From Euglena gracilis (Eukaryota > Euglenida > Euglenophyceae > Euglenales): a DNA stretch of 64,000 nucleotides. Below the pieces are notes generated by a model. The model searched no databases, was not told the origin of the DNA, and saw nothing but the letters and a program-made list of their open reading frames with translations. The translations under genes and the position numbers were made by a program. Of this stretch, positions 43,592 to 55,184 are shown piece by piece. Location of the stretch: contig CP154955.1 of NCBI GenBank assembly GCA_039621445.1, positions 29,891,471-29,955,470 on the forward strand, given 5' to 3'. Positions within the stretch are counted from its first letter, which is position 1; each line of letters opens with the position of its first letter.

Positions 43592-44004
43592 AGGACTTAG
43601 CCATTTTTGGGTCAAAAAGTCGAAAAAATTCGAAAAAAAATTTGCCCAAAACCATGTTTTTTGACCTCCCAGGCCCGAAAAAAGTGTTTTCGAGCCGAAA
43701 ATGAGCGTTTTTGGACCCCTGGTCCCCCATTTTCGGCCCGAATACTATGAACTTTGGGTCATTTTCGGGTCAAAAAAGTCCAAAAAAAAAACGGAAATTT
43801 TTTTTGACCAAAACGATGTTTTTTTGACCTCCCGGACCTGGAAAACCTGTTTTTGAACCGAAAATGAGCGTTCCTCAACCCCCGTGCCATGCCTGGGCCG
43901 GGCCGCCGGGCCGCCGTCCGGGCCGCCAGGCCGCCGACCGGGCCGGGCCGGGCCGACGGACCGCCGGCCGGGCCAGGCCGGGCAGCTGGCCGGGCCGCCG
44001 GGCC

Positions 44005-44100
44005 GGGGTGGTCTCCCAAAGAGCTCAGCTCTACGTCACACCCTGGTCGCTGAGCTCTTATCTCTTTAGAGTAAGAGCGAAGCTTACCACCGGGGCCGGA
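44005..44100 (+). repeat. Folded ~90-nt module, copy 4
   Basis: Same stems as the 41156 copy, with CCACCGGGG on the right side. Confidence 0.6.
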
Positions 44101-45268
44101 GGGGGTCCGACCCCCCCCCCCCCCCCTCCCCGCCCCCTACCCTACTCGGGCACACGAGGATTATCGACGTGATTGGATTTCGGGGCCCCCAAAGTGAATG
44201 GCCTATAGGTTAGGGGACGATCCCTAGTTTCTCCACAGCCCTTGGGTTTCCCGCAACTCCCCTCCAGTCCGGAGATATGGCCCGAGCAAAAAAGTTGTGG
44301 ACCGTTTTTTTTTTCTGGGGAAATTGCAGGGTCATTTTGGGGTCAAAAAATCGAAAAATCGAAAATATCTCAAAAACACCGAGGAGTTGCGAAAAAGAAA
44401 ACAGTACCTCATTCCACAACTTTGGGACGCCCGATCGATCGGTATGCGCGGTTTGGGCCAACTCCTCGCCTGGCCCGAGATACGGCCGTTTTGTGGTTTT
44501 GGGCCAGTTTTGCCAGTTTTGGCCGCTTCGGGCCCGAAACCGTAAATTGGCCGTATCTTGGGCTAGACGGGGAGTTGGGACCCAAACCAGGGGGTCAAAC
44601 ACGTGGTTTAGGGGGGGGGGGGTTGACCGTTTTTTGAGGTTCCCGGGGTCTGGTTGTGCGATTTTGGGCCCGTTTTTGGGTTTTCGGGGACCCCTTTGGG
44701 AGTCTAAGGGCGGCTGGGCGAGATGGGTTGGGAGGCAGGTCAAGACCAAAAAATTTGAAAAATTTTTTTCGCTCAAAACACTTATTTTCACTTCAGAACA
44801 TCAAAAAAACTGTTTTGTCGCGAAAAAAAATTTCCGACCCAGACCCCCCCCATGCCCTGGGTGGGGGGCGGGCCCTTGGGTGGGGGGCTCCCCCCCCCCC
44901 CCCCCCCCGGCCGGTGGACTTAGCCATTTTTGGGTCAAAAAGTCCAAAAAATTCGAAAAAATCTTTTTGCCCAAATCCATGCTTTTGACCTCCCGGATCC
45001 TAAAAATGTATTTTTCGGCCGAAAACGACCGTTTTTTGATCCCCGGACCCCCGTTTTTGGCCCGAAATGGATTTTGGGTCATTTTCGGGTAAAAAAGTTG
45101 AGAAAAATCGAAAGAATTTTTTGCCCAAAACGATGTTTTTGGACCTCCCGGCCCTGGAAAAAGTGTTTTTGAACCGAAAATGACCGCCAGCCGGGCCGCC
45201 GGGCCACCGGCTGGGCCGCCGGGCCGCCGGGCCACCGGCTGGGCCGGGCCGCCGGGCCGTGCCGGGCA

Positions 45269-45360
45269 GGGGTGGCCTCCCACAGAGCTCAGCTCTACGT
45301 CACACCCTGGTCGCTGAGCTCTTATCTCTTTAGAGTAAGAGCGAAGCTTACCACCCCGGT
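45269..45360 (+). repeat. Folded ~90-nt module, copy 5
   Basis: Same as the 41156 copy, including the GGGGTGG/CCACCCC closing stem. Confidence 0.6.
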
Positions 45361-47241
45361 TTGGGAACCCCCCTGATCCCCCCACCGCCCCCCCGCCCCC
45401 CCCCCCTGAGTAGGCAGGGAGGCCTAAGGATTAAGGTTGTGATCAAATTTCCGGGTCCCCAAAATGAATGACCTATAGGCTAGGAGACTGTTCCGGGTTG
45501 TAGCCCCAACTCACAACGGCACCCCTGTTGTAGCTCCAACTCCCCGCCAGTCCGGAGATATGGCCCGAGCAAAAAAGTTGTGTACCGTTTTTTTTTTCGG
45601 GGAAATTGTAGGTCTTTTTGGGTCAAAAAATCGAAAATTTCAAAATATCTCGAAAACGCCGGGGAGTTGAGGAAAAGTGATGGCGACCTTATTTCACGAC
45701 CTTAGAACGTCCGATCGATCGGTATGCGCGGTTTGCGCCAACTCCTCGCCTAGCCCGAGAAACGGCCATTTTGGGGGTTTTGGGCCAGTTTTGCCAGTTC
45801 TGGCCGTTTCGGGCCCGTTCGGGGCCTGAAACCGTAATTTGCCCGTATCTCGGGCTAGACGGGGAGTTGGAACCCAAACCAGGGGGTCAATCATTAGGTT
45901 TAGGGGGGGTTGACCGTTTTTTGGGGTTCCCGGGGTCTGGTTGTGCGATTTTGGGCCAGTTTTGGGTGTACGGGGACCCCTGCGGGGGTTCGAGGGGGTC
46001 AAAAAATCGAAAATTTCAAAATATCTCGAAAACTCTGCGGAGTGGAGGAAAAGTGATGGCGACCTCATTTCACGTCTTTGGAATGCCCTGTCGATCGGTA
46101 TGCGCGGTTTGGGCTAACTCCTCGCCTGGCCCGAGATACGGCCGTTTTGTGGTTTTGGGCCAGTTCTGCCAGTTTTGGCCGTTTCGGGCCCGTTCGGGGC
46201 CCGAAAACGTAAATTGGCCATATCTCGGGCCAGACGGGGAGTTGGGACCCAAACCAGGGGGTCAATCATTAGGTTTAGGGGGGGTTGACCGTTTTTTGGG
46301 GTTCCCGGGGTCTGGTTGTGCGATTTTGGGCCAGTTTTTGGGTATTCGGGTCCCGATCGTTCAGCGTTTTCCGACCCGCCGGCACCCCGTTTTGGGTCGC
46401 CAACATATTGCTTTTGGGTCAAAACCGGGTCAAAGAAGTCGAAAAAAAATCGAGTTTTTTTTTGGCCCGAAACGATGTTTTTCGGCCTCCTGGATGCGGA
46501 AGAACTGTTTTTGAACCAAAAATGAGCGTTTTTTGACCCGCCGGCGCCCCGTTTTGGGCCGCCAACCCATTGACTTTGGGTTGAAACCGGGTCAAAACCG
46601 GGTTCCGCTTAAAACCGTGTTTCATCACCACTCCAATGGTCTCCATTTCTCTATTAGGGGGGGGGGACGTCTGTCAATTAGGGGGAGGTGCTGTCAGTTC
46701 AAGGTGGTGTTGTCAATCAGGGGAGAGGTCTGTCAATTAGGGGGGGGGGGGGGGATGTGAAAAAAAGGGGGTAATATCAATAAGGAGGGGGTTCATTTCC
46801 GATTTGGGGGGTGTCTTAAAAATTAGAGGATGGATAAAATAAAATAACTCCAAAACAGTGCATCATTTGAAAAATATGTTGTGCATTTTTTGGAAGCCCT
46901 CGAAGACGGGCTGCCTAGTTGCACAAAGTTTGGACTCTCATCGTTCGGCCTGAGATTTGGCCCGAAATCTGCCCCAAATTTCCAATCTAGTTTACCCAAG
47001 GGGTCAATTTTGGGTCAAAACAGCCCCCCAAAAAAATCGAAAATTTTGGCCTCCATAACCATTTGCATAGTTATTTTTTCCCTTGACAATGTAGGGTGAT
47101 GTATTTTCAGTTGAAGATGCAGGCCTGTGTATTTTGTTAACCAGTTTGAGCATTGCTTGCAGCGCGTGAAAAGACATTGAATGGTTTAATCCTCTCTTCT
47201 CTTCTTTGTGCAGGGTTTTCCAATTTTTTTTTGTTTCTTTA

Positions 47242-47769
47242 ATGCATTCTGAAGAAGAAAGGTCGATTTCATTGCCAACTTTGCGGCATGTTATCATTCT
47301 TTTCATTGCTTTGGGGTGTTTTTTGTTTGCATTGATGAAATTGTTTAAGCAACGTATGGAAAATGCGCCCTTTTCCAACCCCTCAACATTGGCAAAAGAC
47401 AGACCTCTGCCTGACATTTTTGAATGTTGGGGGGATGTTGAAATGGAACGTGCCATGCGAAATGAGAGTGTGCAAAAATATGATAGTTTATGGCAAGAAG
47501 GCATTGCATCCGGCCTTGGTGGTTCTAGTTTTATGCAACAAAATACTTGTGGACGGGAGGAATGCAAATACAGCAGTAAAACCTTTTCAACACGGCCAAA
47601 TTTGTTGCGGCATATTCGAAATGTGCACGCGGGTAGCACAGAAAGGGACGGTGATTGTATGCCGGCCCAGGAAACGCTTTCCGAGGGATGTGATGCACAA
47701 GCTATTGAAAGTGATAGGCCACAATGTCCTTAATGTGAAAAAACGTTTGCATCGAATCAGCATTTGCTG
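47242..47769 (+). pseudogene. Truncated zinc-finger gene, copy 2
   Basis: As the copy at 43064, including the same in-frame TAA (47731–47733) and the same breakpoint into ACTTAGCC satellite. It is part of the tandem duplication. Confidence 0.75.
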
Positions 47770-48181
47770 AGGACTTAGCCATTTTTGGGTCAAAAAGTCG
47801 AAAAAATTCGAAAAAAAATTTGCCCAAAACCATGTTTTTTGACCTCCCAGGCCCGAAAAAAGTGTTTTCGAGCCGAAAATGAGCGTTTTTGGACCCCTGG
47901 TCCCCCATTTTCGGCCCGAATACTATGAACTTTGGGTCATTTTCGGGTCAAAAAAGTCCAAAAAAAAAACGGAAATTTTTTTTGACCAAAACGATGTTTT
48001 TTGACCTCCCGGACCTGGAAAACCTGTTTTTGAACCGAAAATGAGCGTTCCTCAACCCCCGTGCCATGCCTGGGCCGGGCCGCCGGGCCGCCGTCCGGGC
48101 CGCCAGGCCGCCGACCGGGCCGGGCCGGGCCGACGGACCGCCGGCCGGGCCAGGCCGGGCAGCTGGCCGGGCCGCCGGGCC

Positions 48182-48280
48182 GGGGTGGTCTCCCAAAGAG
48201 CTCAGCTCTACGTCACACCCTGGTCGCTGAGCTCTTATCTCTTTAGAGTAAGAGCGAAGCTTACCACCGGGGCCGGAGGG
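48182..48280 (+). repeat. Folded ~90-nt module, copy 6
   Basis: Same stems as the 41156 copy. Confidence 0.6.
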
Positions 48281-49443
48281 GGTCCGACCCCCCCCCCGCC
48301 CCCCCCCCCGCCCCCCACCCCACTCGGGCACACCAGGAATATCGACGTGATTGGATTTCGGGGCCCCCAAAGTGAATGGCCTATAGGTTAGGGGACGATC
48401 CCTAGTTTCTCCACAGCCCTTTGGGTTTCCCGCAACTCCCCTCCAGTCCGGAGATATGGCCCGAGCAAAAAAGTTGTGGACCGTTTTTTTTTTCTGGGGA
48501 AATTGCAGGGTCATTTTGGGGTCAAAAAATCGAAAAATCGAAAATATCTCAAAAACACCGAGGAGTTGCGAAAAAGAAAACAGTACCTCATTCCACAACT
48601 TTGGGACGCCCGATCGATCGGTATGCGCGGTTTGGGCCAACTCCTCGCCTGGCCCGAGATACGGCCGTTTTGTGGTTTTGGGCCAGTTTTGCCAGTTTTG
48701 GCCGCTTCGGGCCCGAAACCGTAAATTGGCCGTATCTTGGGCTAGACGGGGAGTTGGGACCCAAACCAGGGGGTCAATCACGTGGTTTAGGGGGGGGGGG
48801 GGTTGACCGTTTTTTTGAGGTTCCCGGGGTCTGGTTGTGCGATTTTGGGCCCGTTTTTGGGTTTTCGGGGACCCCTTTGGGAGTCTAAGGGCGGCTGGGC
48901 GAGATGGGTTGGGAGGCAGGTCAAGACCAAAAAATTTGAAAAATTTTTTTCGCTCAAAACACTTATTTTCACTTCAGAACATCAAAAAAAACTGTTTTTG
49001 AGCGAAAAAAATTTCCGACCCAGCCCCCCCCCAAGGCCCGGGTGGGGGGCGGCCCCTTGGTGGGGGGGCCCCCCCCCCCCCCCCCCGGCCGGTGGACTTA
49101 GCCATTTTTGGGTCAAAAAGTCCAAAAAATTCGAAAAAATCTTTTTGCCCAAATCCATGCTTTTGACCTCCCGGATCCTAAAAATGTATTTTTCGGCCGA
49201 AAACGACCGTTTTTTGATCCCCGGACCCCCGTTTTTGGCCCGAAATGGATTTTGGGTCATTTTCGGGTAAAAAAGTTGAGAAAAATCAAAAGAATTTTTT
49301 GCCCAAAACGATGTTTTTGGACCTCCCGGACCTGGAAAAAGTGTTTTTGAACCGAAAATGACCGCCAGCCGGGCCGCCGGGCCGCCGGCCGGGCCGGGCC
49401 GCCGGGCCGCCGGCCGGGCCGGGCCGCCGGGCCATGCCGGGCA

Positions 49444-49535
49444 GGGGTGGCCTCCCACAGAGCTCAGCTCTACGTCACACCCTGGTCGCTGAGCTCTTAT
49501 CTCTTTAGAGTAAGAGCGAAGCTTACCACCCCGGT
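49444..49535 (+). repeat. Folded ~90-nt module, copy 7
   Basis: Same stems as the 41156 copy, closing pair CCACCCC included. Confidence 0.6.
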
Positions 49536-50495
49536 TTGGGACCCCCCCTGACCCCCCCCCCCCCCCCCCCCCCCTGAGTAGGCAGGGAGGCCTAAGGATT
49601 AAGGTTGTGATCAAATTTCCGGGTCCCCAAAATGAATGACCTATAGGCTAGGAGACTGTTCCGGGTTGTAGCCCCAACTCACAACGGCACCCCCGTTGTA
49701 GCTCCAACTCCCCGCCAGTCCGGAGATATGGCCCGAGCAAAAAAGTTGTGTACCGTTTTTTTTTTTCGGGGAAATTGTAGGTCTTTTTGGGTCAAAAAAT
49801 CGAAAATTTCAAAATATCTCGAAAACGCCGGGGAGTTGAGGAAAAGTGATGGCGACCTTATTTCACGACCTTAGAACGTCCGATCGATCGGTATGCGCGG
49901 TTTGCGCCAACTCCTCGCCTAGCCCGAGAAACGGCCATTTTGGGGGTTTTGGGCCAGTTTTGCCAGTTCTGGCCGTTTCGGGCCCGTTCGGGGCCTGAAA
50001 CCGTAATTTGCCCGTATCTCGGGCTAGACGGGGAGTTGGAACCCAAACCAGGGGGTCAATCATTAGGTTTAGGGGGGGTTGACCGTTTTTTGGGGTTCCC
50101 GGGGTCTGGTTGTGCGATTTTGGGCCAGTTTTGGGTGTACGGGGACCCCTGCGGGGGTTCGAGGGGGTCAAAAAATCGAAAATTTCAAAATATCTCGAAA
50201 ACTCTGCGGAGTGGAGGAAAAGTGATGGCGACCTCATTTCACGTCTTTGGAATGCCCTGTCGATCGGTATGCGCGGTTTGGGCTAACTCCTCGCCTGGCC
50301 CGAGATACGGCCGTTTTGTGGTTTTGGGCCAGTTCTGCCAGTTTTGGCCGTTTCGGGCCCGTTCGGGGCCCGAAAACGTAAATTGGCCATATCTCGGGCC
50401 AGACGGGGAGTTGGGACCCAAACCAGGGGGTCAATCATGAGGTTTAGGGGGGGGGGGTTGACCGTTTTTTGGGGTTCCCGGGGTCTGGTTGTGCG

Positions 50496-52157
50496 CACGG
50501 ACTTTGTCCGAAGGACAAAGTCCGTGCCCCCCCCCCCACCGGACTCAGGACAAAGGTCCTGAGTCCGGTGGGGGGGCACGGACTTTGTCCGTGTTTTACA
50601 GTTTTGGAACTTTTGCTGCCATTTCACAGAGCTCCAGCTGCAGCTCTGTGTCTTGGGCCTGGTGATTTGGGGACATTTTGACCTTGCATTCTGTGTTTTC
50701 TTGCTTTCCAATTTACTTTCCTCGCCTTCAAACTGCAAATCTGTAAATTGAACCCCCGAACTGCCATTGCGTCATGTTTTTTTGTACCACATTGCCTGTC
50801 ATCCTTTTTTTGTCTTTTGTCTGTCATCCTTGCCTCACAGGTTGAAGTGTGAAGAAGCAGAAGATGAACCAAGAAGAGACGAAGAGTAATGAAGTGAAGG
50901 ATTTTAAACTGTTTTTGTCTTCGTCAGGGTCCTTTGGTATTTTACAGAAAAACACAGGACCCCGTTGCTGTAAACTGTGCTGCCTTCTTTGTTGCAATGT
51001 TCACCTTTGCTTTTTGCCTTTGCAGTTCAACAAGGTTGTTTGATATTTTTTTTTGCCAAGAAAAAGGCTTTGTTGTAGGGTTCTTGTTCTGAAAACATTC
51101 TGTTGAGCCCCCCCCCCCCGTTTGGTACCATCTTGGGCCAGCTTGGGCCCACGTGTTGGTTATAGTTCTTAAAGAATTCTTTGAGACTGCCCCAGTTTGG
51201 GAAGCACTTTTAATGCCACAGGTGGGAACCAGTTTTGGTGCCACACGTGGGGACCAGTTTTTTTGGGGGGGCCTCCGGCAGGTTTCTTTTTTTTGTCCGG
51301 AGTACCCATGCGATAAAGCCACCAGGCCGGCCGCAGTTCGGTCTGAAAATTCAGCCCGGCGACCTTGTGCGAGCAAGTTTTGGCACGGGCGAACTTTTGT
51401 CCCGTCCAAAACAGACACATTTTTTCCTGCTCCAGCCATGATGACTGCGTGCGGCGTGGGTATTGTTTGGTCTGGATAGCCGGGCGGCTAGCGAAAGTGG
51501 CTTTCATCTGGACGGACAGCTGGGGGCAGGCATGTTGGCTGGCTAGGTTGGTCTGCCAGCCGGCTAGGTTGTTCCGGCCAGCCGGCTAAGTTGGTCCGGC
51601 CAAACGCCCCCCCCCCCCCCCGAGCGAGAAATTGGTGATGGACTTAAAATTGGTGGTCGGTCCGACCACCAATGGTCAGTAGACTTGGTCGCTAGCGACC
51701 AGTCGCTAGCGACCACAAAAAAGTCCATCACCAATTTCCCGCAATGAGCCGGTCAAATTCATACGGCAAAGAAAATTGTTTCACCTCAAATCTTGGCATT
51801 TCTTTCCATTTTTAGACCATGTCAAGGCAAATTTTCGATGGTTTGAACAAGAAAATTGATGAAAAGCGACCAAAAACGCCACCTACATCAAAAAGCAGGC
51901 TGAAATGATGAATGAGAAGAAAGGCTGAAGTGATGAAGGTTGATGCATTGTATGAAAATCGAAGGCTCGATTCTCGGGTCACGGGCCACGGGGGGGGTCA
52001 CGGGGGGGGTCACGGGGGTAGCACCCCCCTTGTCTTCGCTTCGGAAGATCGTCCTCGGGTTTCCACCGGGAAGTGCCCCGGGTCCTTCGGGTTTCCGGCC
52101 GGCACATCTCGCTGAGCTGGTACGCGATGGCAACAGTGGGAGTCCGCTCCAACCCAT
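50496..52157. mobile_element. 1.66-kb insertion unique to duplication copy 3
   Basis: It is absent from the equivalent sites of copies 1 and 2, where GGTTGTGCG runs straight into ATTTTGGGCC. It begins with two strong hairpins: GCACGGACTTTGTCC paired with its complement across a 3-nt loop, then ACCGGACTCAGGAC with its complement across 4 nt. A third CACGGACTTTGTCCGTG follows. A MITE lies at 51624–51742 and GGGGGGGTCAC repeats at ~51988–52016. No convincing gene and no target duplication are seen, so the mechanism is unknown. Confidence 0.6.
51624..51742. mobile_element. Compact 119-bp MITE related to the 13.66-kb foldback element
   Basis: The ends GCGAGAAATTGGTGATGGAC and GTCCATCACCAATTTCCCGC are inverted copies with one mismatch. 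The inside is made of short palindromes (GGTGGTCGGTCCGACCACC, GTCGCTAGCGAC twice). It shares its ends and GGTCGCTAGCGAC core with 13657–14951. Confidence 0.75.
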
Positions 52158-53070
52158 TTTGGGCCAGTTTTTGGGTATTCGGGTCCCGATCGTTCAGCGT
52201 TTTCCGACCCGCCGGCACCCCGTTTTGGGTCGCCAACATATTGCTTTTGGGTCAAAACCGGGTCAAAGAAGTCGAAAAAAAATCGAGGTTTTTTTGGCCC
52301 GAAACGATGTTTTTCGGCCTCCTGGATGCGGAAGAACTGTTTTTGAACCAAAAATGAGCGTTTTTTGACCCGCCGGCGCCCCGTTTTGGGCCGCCAACCC
52401 ATTGACTTTGGGTTGAAACCGGGTCAAAACCGGGTTCCGCTTAAAACCGTGTTTCATCACCACTCCAATGGTCTCCATTTCTCTATTAGGGGGGGGGGAC
52501 GTCTGTCAATTAGGGGGAGGTGCTGTCAGTTCAAGGTGGTGTTGTCAATCAGGGGAGAGGTCTGTCAATTAGGGGGGGGGGGTACTGTCAAATAAGGGGG
52601 TAATATCAATAAGGAGGGGGTTCATTTCCGATTTGGGGGGTGTCTTAAAAATTAGAGGATGGATAAAATAAAATAACTCCAAAACAGTGCATCATTTGAA
52701 AAATATGTTGTGCATTTTTTGGAAGCCCTCGAAGACGGGCTGCCTAGTTGCACAAAGTTTGGACTCTCATCGTTCGGCCTGAGATTTGGCCCGAAATCTG
52801 CCCCAAATTTCCAATCTAGTTTACCCAAGGGGTCAATTTTGGGTCAAAACAGCCCCCCAAAAAAATCGAAAATTTTGGCCTCCATAACCATTTGCATAGT
52901 TATTTTTTCCCTTGACAATGTAGGGTGATGTATTTTCAGTTGAAGATGCAGGCCTGTGTATTTTGTTAACCAGTTTGAGCATTGCTTGCAGCGCGTGAAA
53001 AGACATTGAATGGTTTAATCCTCTCTTCTCTTCTTTGTGCAGGGTTTTCCAATTTTTTTTTGTTTCTTTA

Positions 53071-55184
53071 ATGCATTCTGAAGAAGAAAGGTCGATTTCA
53101 TTGCCAACTTTGCGGCATGTTATCATTCTTTTCATTGCTTTGGGGTGTTTTTTGTTTGCATTGATGAAATTGTTTAAGCAACGTATGGAAAATGCGCCCT
53201 TTTCCAACCCCTCAACATTGGCAAAAGACAGACCTCTGCCTGACATTTTTGAATGTTGGGGGGATGTTGAAATGGAACGTGCCATGCGAAATGAGAGTGT
53301 GCAAAAATATGATAGTTTATGGCAAGAAGGCATTGCATCCGGCCTTGGTGGTTCTAGTTTTATGCAACAAAATACTTGTGGACGGGAGGAATGCAAATAC
53401 AGCAGTAAAACCTTTTCAACACGGCCAAATTTGTTGCGGCATATTCGAAATGTGCACGCGGGTAGCACAGAAAGGGACGGTGATTGTATGCCGGCCCAGG
53501 AAACGCTTTCCGAGGGATGTGATGCACAAGCTATTGAAAGTGATAGGCCACAATGTCCTTAATGTGAAAAAACGTTTGCATCGAATCAGCATTTGCTGAG
53601 GCACATGCGCGACCAACATTCTGCAGACACTTCCAATGTTCAAAGTCCTAAATTGTTCACGTGCAGCAAATGCAATGATCATTTTGGTGATCGAGGTCAT
53701 TTTAAACGCCATTTTGAAAGGTGCAACTCTTCTGTCCCAAGGACCCCATCACGCATGTGCCCTTATTGCAAGGAAGAATTTTCGAGAGGGCAACATATGC
53801 GGCGCCACATTCTAGGTTGTGTGAAAGCGCCAACTCGTAGTTTGTCCCGAAGGCGCTTGTTCTATGAGGAGAGCATGGACACAGGCATCTATGGGGTTGA
53901 GGGTATGGTGCATGCCGCCAAAGGTGCCGCTGGAGGAATGCCAGGCGCAAAACATGGTGCACAAAATGCCGCACGTGGCATGGAGGGAGGGTGCAGTGGG
54001 GTGGAGGGTATAGTGCATGCCGCCGAAAGTGCCGCGGGAGGAATGCAAGGCGCAGAACATGGTGCACATGGCATGGAGGGTGGGGTTGAGGCGAGAGGAA
54101 TGCAAGGCACAGAATATGGTGCACATGGCGTGGAGGGGGGGTGCAGTGGGATGGAGGGTATAGTGCATGCCGCTGAAGGTGCCGCGGGAGGAATTCAAGG
54201 CGCAGAACATGGTGCACGTGGCATGGAGGGAGGGTGCAGTGGGATGGAGGGTATGGTACATGCCATTGAAGGTGCTGAGCACGGTGCACAAAGTGCAGCA
54301 TGCGGGGTTTTGGCAGCAACATTCGGAGGTCAGAGAAGCTTTGTGTGGGAACAGTTGCATGCTTCATCGCAGATGAATGGCCCACTATTGAAATTGGGTG
54401 ACGAACAATTGGCACAATTGCTGAGTGTCGAGCCCCCGAAACGGAATTTCGATCGTTGGGTGGATGGAAATCATTAGCGGCGGTCATACAGGGATGGTGG
54501 GATTCAACTGGGTGGGGTATGTGGCCGGCAAGCCCGTATGTATTTCCAAGTTCCCAGAGGGATGAAGTTTTGCTACAACTGGAGAATGAAGAACTGACAC
54601 CAGAAAGGGTTGTTTCCATGGTGAAAGAATGGGAAGAAAATGTTGGTGTCTTTGACAACATAAATATTTGTCAAGTGTGTGGTGTTGAAGATTTCATTGA
54701 AGTGAAACCCGTTTCACTTGATTCTTTGCACGTGCTGCAATTGAATGAAATCGAACAAGAGTGGTTGGCCAAAATCCCCCCCCCAGTACCATTGCCATCT
54801 TTCAATTGTACAACATGGGGTGAATTTGTATTGGTAGCATGGTGTCCCTGAAGCCGGATATATACATATTTGCAAACACTGCCAGAAATCACTAATTGGG
54901 CCAAGCCCAATTCGACCACCACGATCTGTTGCCAGTGGAAAACATTTTGGCATAAAGTCAGGGTTGCCTGAATTGACAGCGCTGGAGGAACGCCTCACAA
55001 TATCATCACAATAGTGAAACTGGTGGCCATAGGGGGTAGTCATGGCGTGGGATGGGGCATCAAAGGACACACAATCTCTTTTCCCCATGAAGGGTTGGAA
55101 CGAACCATTTTGGCCCTTCCAAATGTGGCTCGGTTAAAAGAAACCAAAGTCTTAGACGGCCGGGAATGCACTTTTCTTGTATAG
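53071..55184 (+). pseudogene. Zinc-finger plus DUF6570-like gene of Helitron type, broken
   Basis: An intron acceptor (TTCTTTGTGCAG) precedes 53042, and the first ATG is at 53071. The order is: hydrophobic segment (IILFIALGCFLFALMKLF); C2H2 finger 1; finger 2, split by an in-frame TAA (53560–53562) at one of its two x2 residues (CP-stop-CEKTF); two C2HC fingers (CSKCNDHF, CPYCKEEF); Gly/Met-rich repeats with GMEG and VHAAEGAAGG words (53.9–54.3 kb). Then, across frame changes at ~54.46, 54.83 and 55.01 kb, come ICQVCG, HICKHCQKSL, GLPELTALEERLTI and GIKGHTISFP. The last motifs resemble the DUF6570 segment found near the start of Helitron helicases. No Rep or helicase domain follows. Confidence 0.6.
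53908..54290 (+). repeat. Coding tandem repeats (GMEG…VHAAEGAAGG)
   Basis: GTGCATGCCGC recurs at 53908, 54013 and 54163, and a diverged copy lies at ~54256. The spacing of ~93–150 bp is always a multiple of three, which keeps the frame. The repeats look like recent expansions in a linker. Confidence 0.75.

Larger units (their letters stand above)
39483..43595 (+). repeat. ~4.1-kb tandem segmental duplication, copy 1
   Basis: It runs from GACTTAGCCATTTTTGGGTC to the same words at 43596. In order it holds satellite monomers, a GC minisatellite with folded module (39.9 kb), foldback repeats, a second minisatellite and module (41.15 kb), more foldbacks, and a truncated zinc-finger gene (43.06–43.59 kb). 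Offsets to copy 2 are 4,109–4,178 bp. Confidence 0.85.
43596..47773 (+). repeat. ~4.2-kb tandem segmental duplication, copy 2
   Basis: Collinear with copy 1, with folded modules at ~44005 and ~45269. Nearly identical to copy 3 up to 50495 at an offset of ~4,177 bp. Confidence 0.85.
47774..53600 (+). repeat. Tandem segmental duplication, copy 3, with a 1.66-kb insertion
   Basis: Matches copies 1 and 2 from 47774 to 50495 and again from ~52158 to 53600, then continues into the longer zinc-finger gene instead of satellite. The extra 1.66 kb accounts for the 5.83-kb spacing of the zinc-finger copies here. Confidence 0.85.

Noticed and set aside
52833-53468. 211-codon minus-strand frame opposite the zinc-finger gene (also at 47004 and 43009)
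   Set aside because: No domain; the plus strand encodes proper C2H2 fingers, and the three copies are duplicates, so conservation is not evidence of coding.
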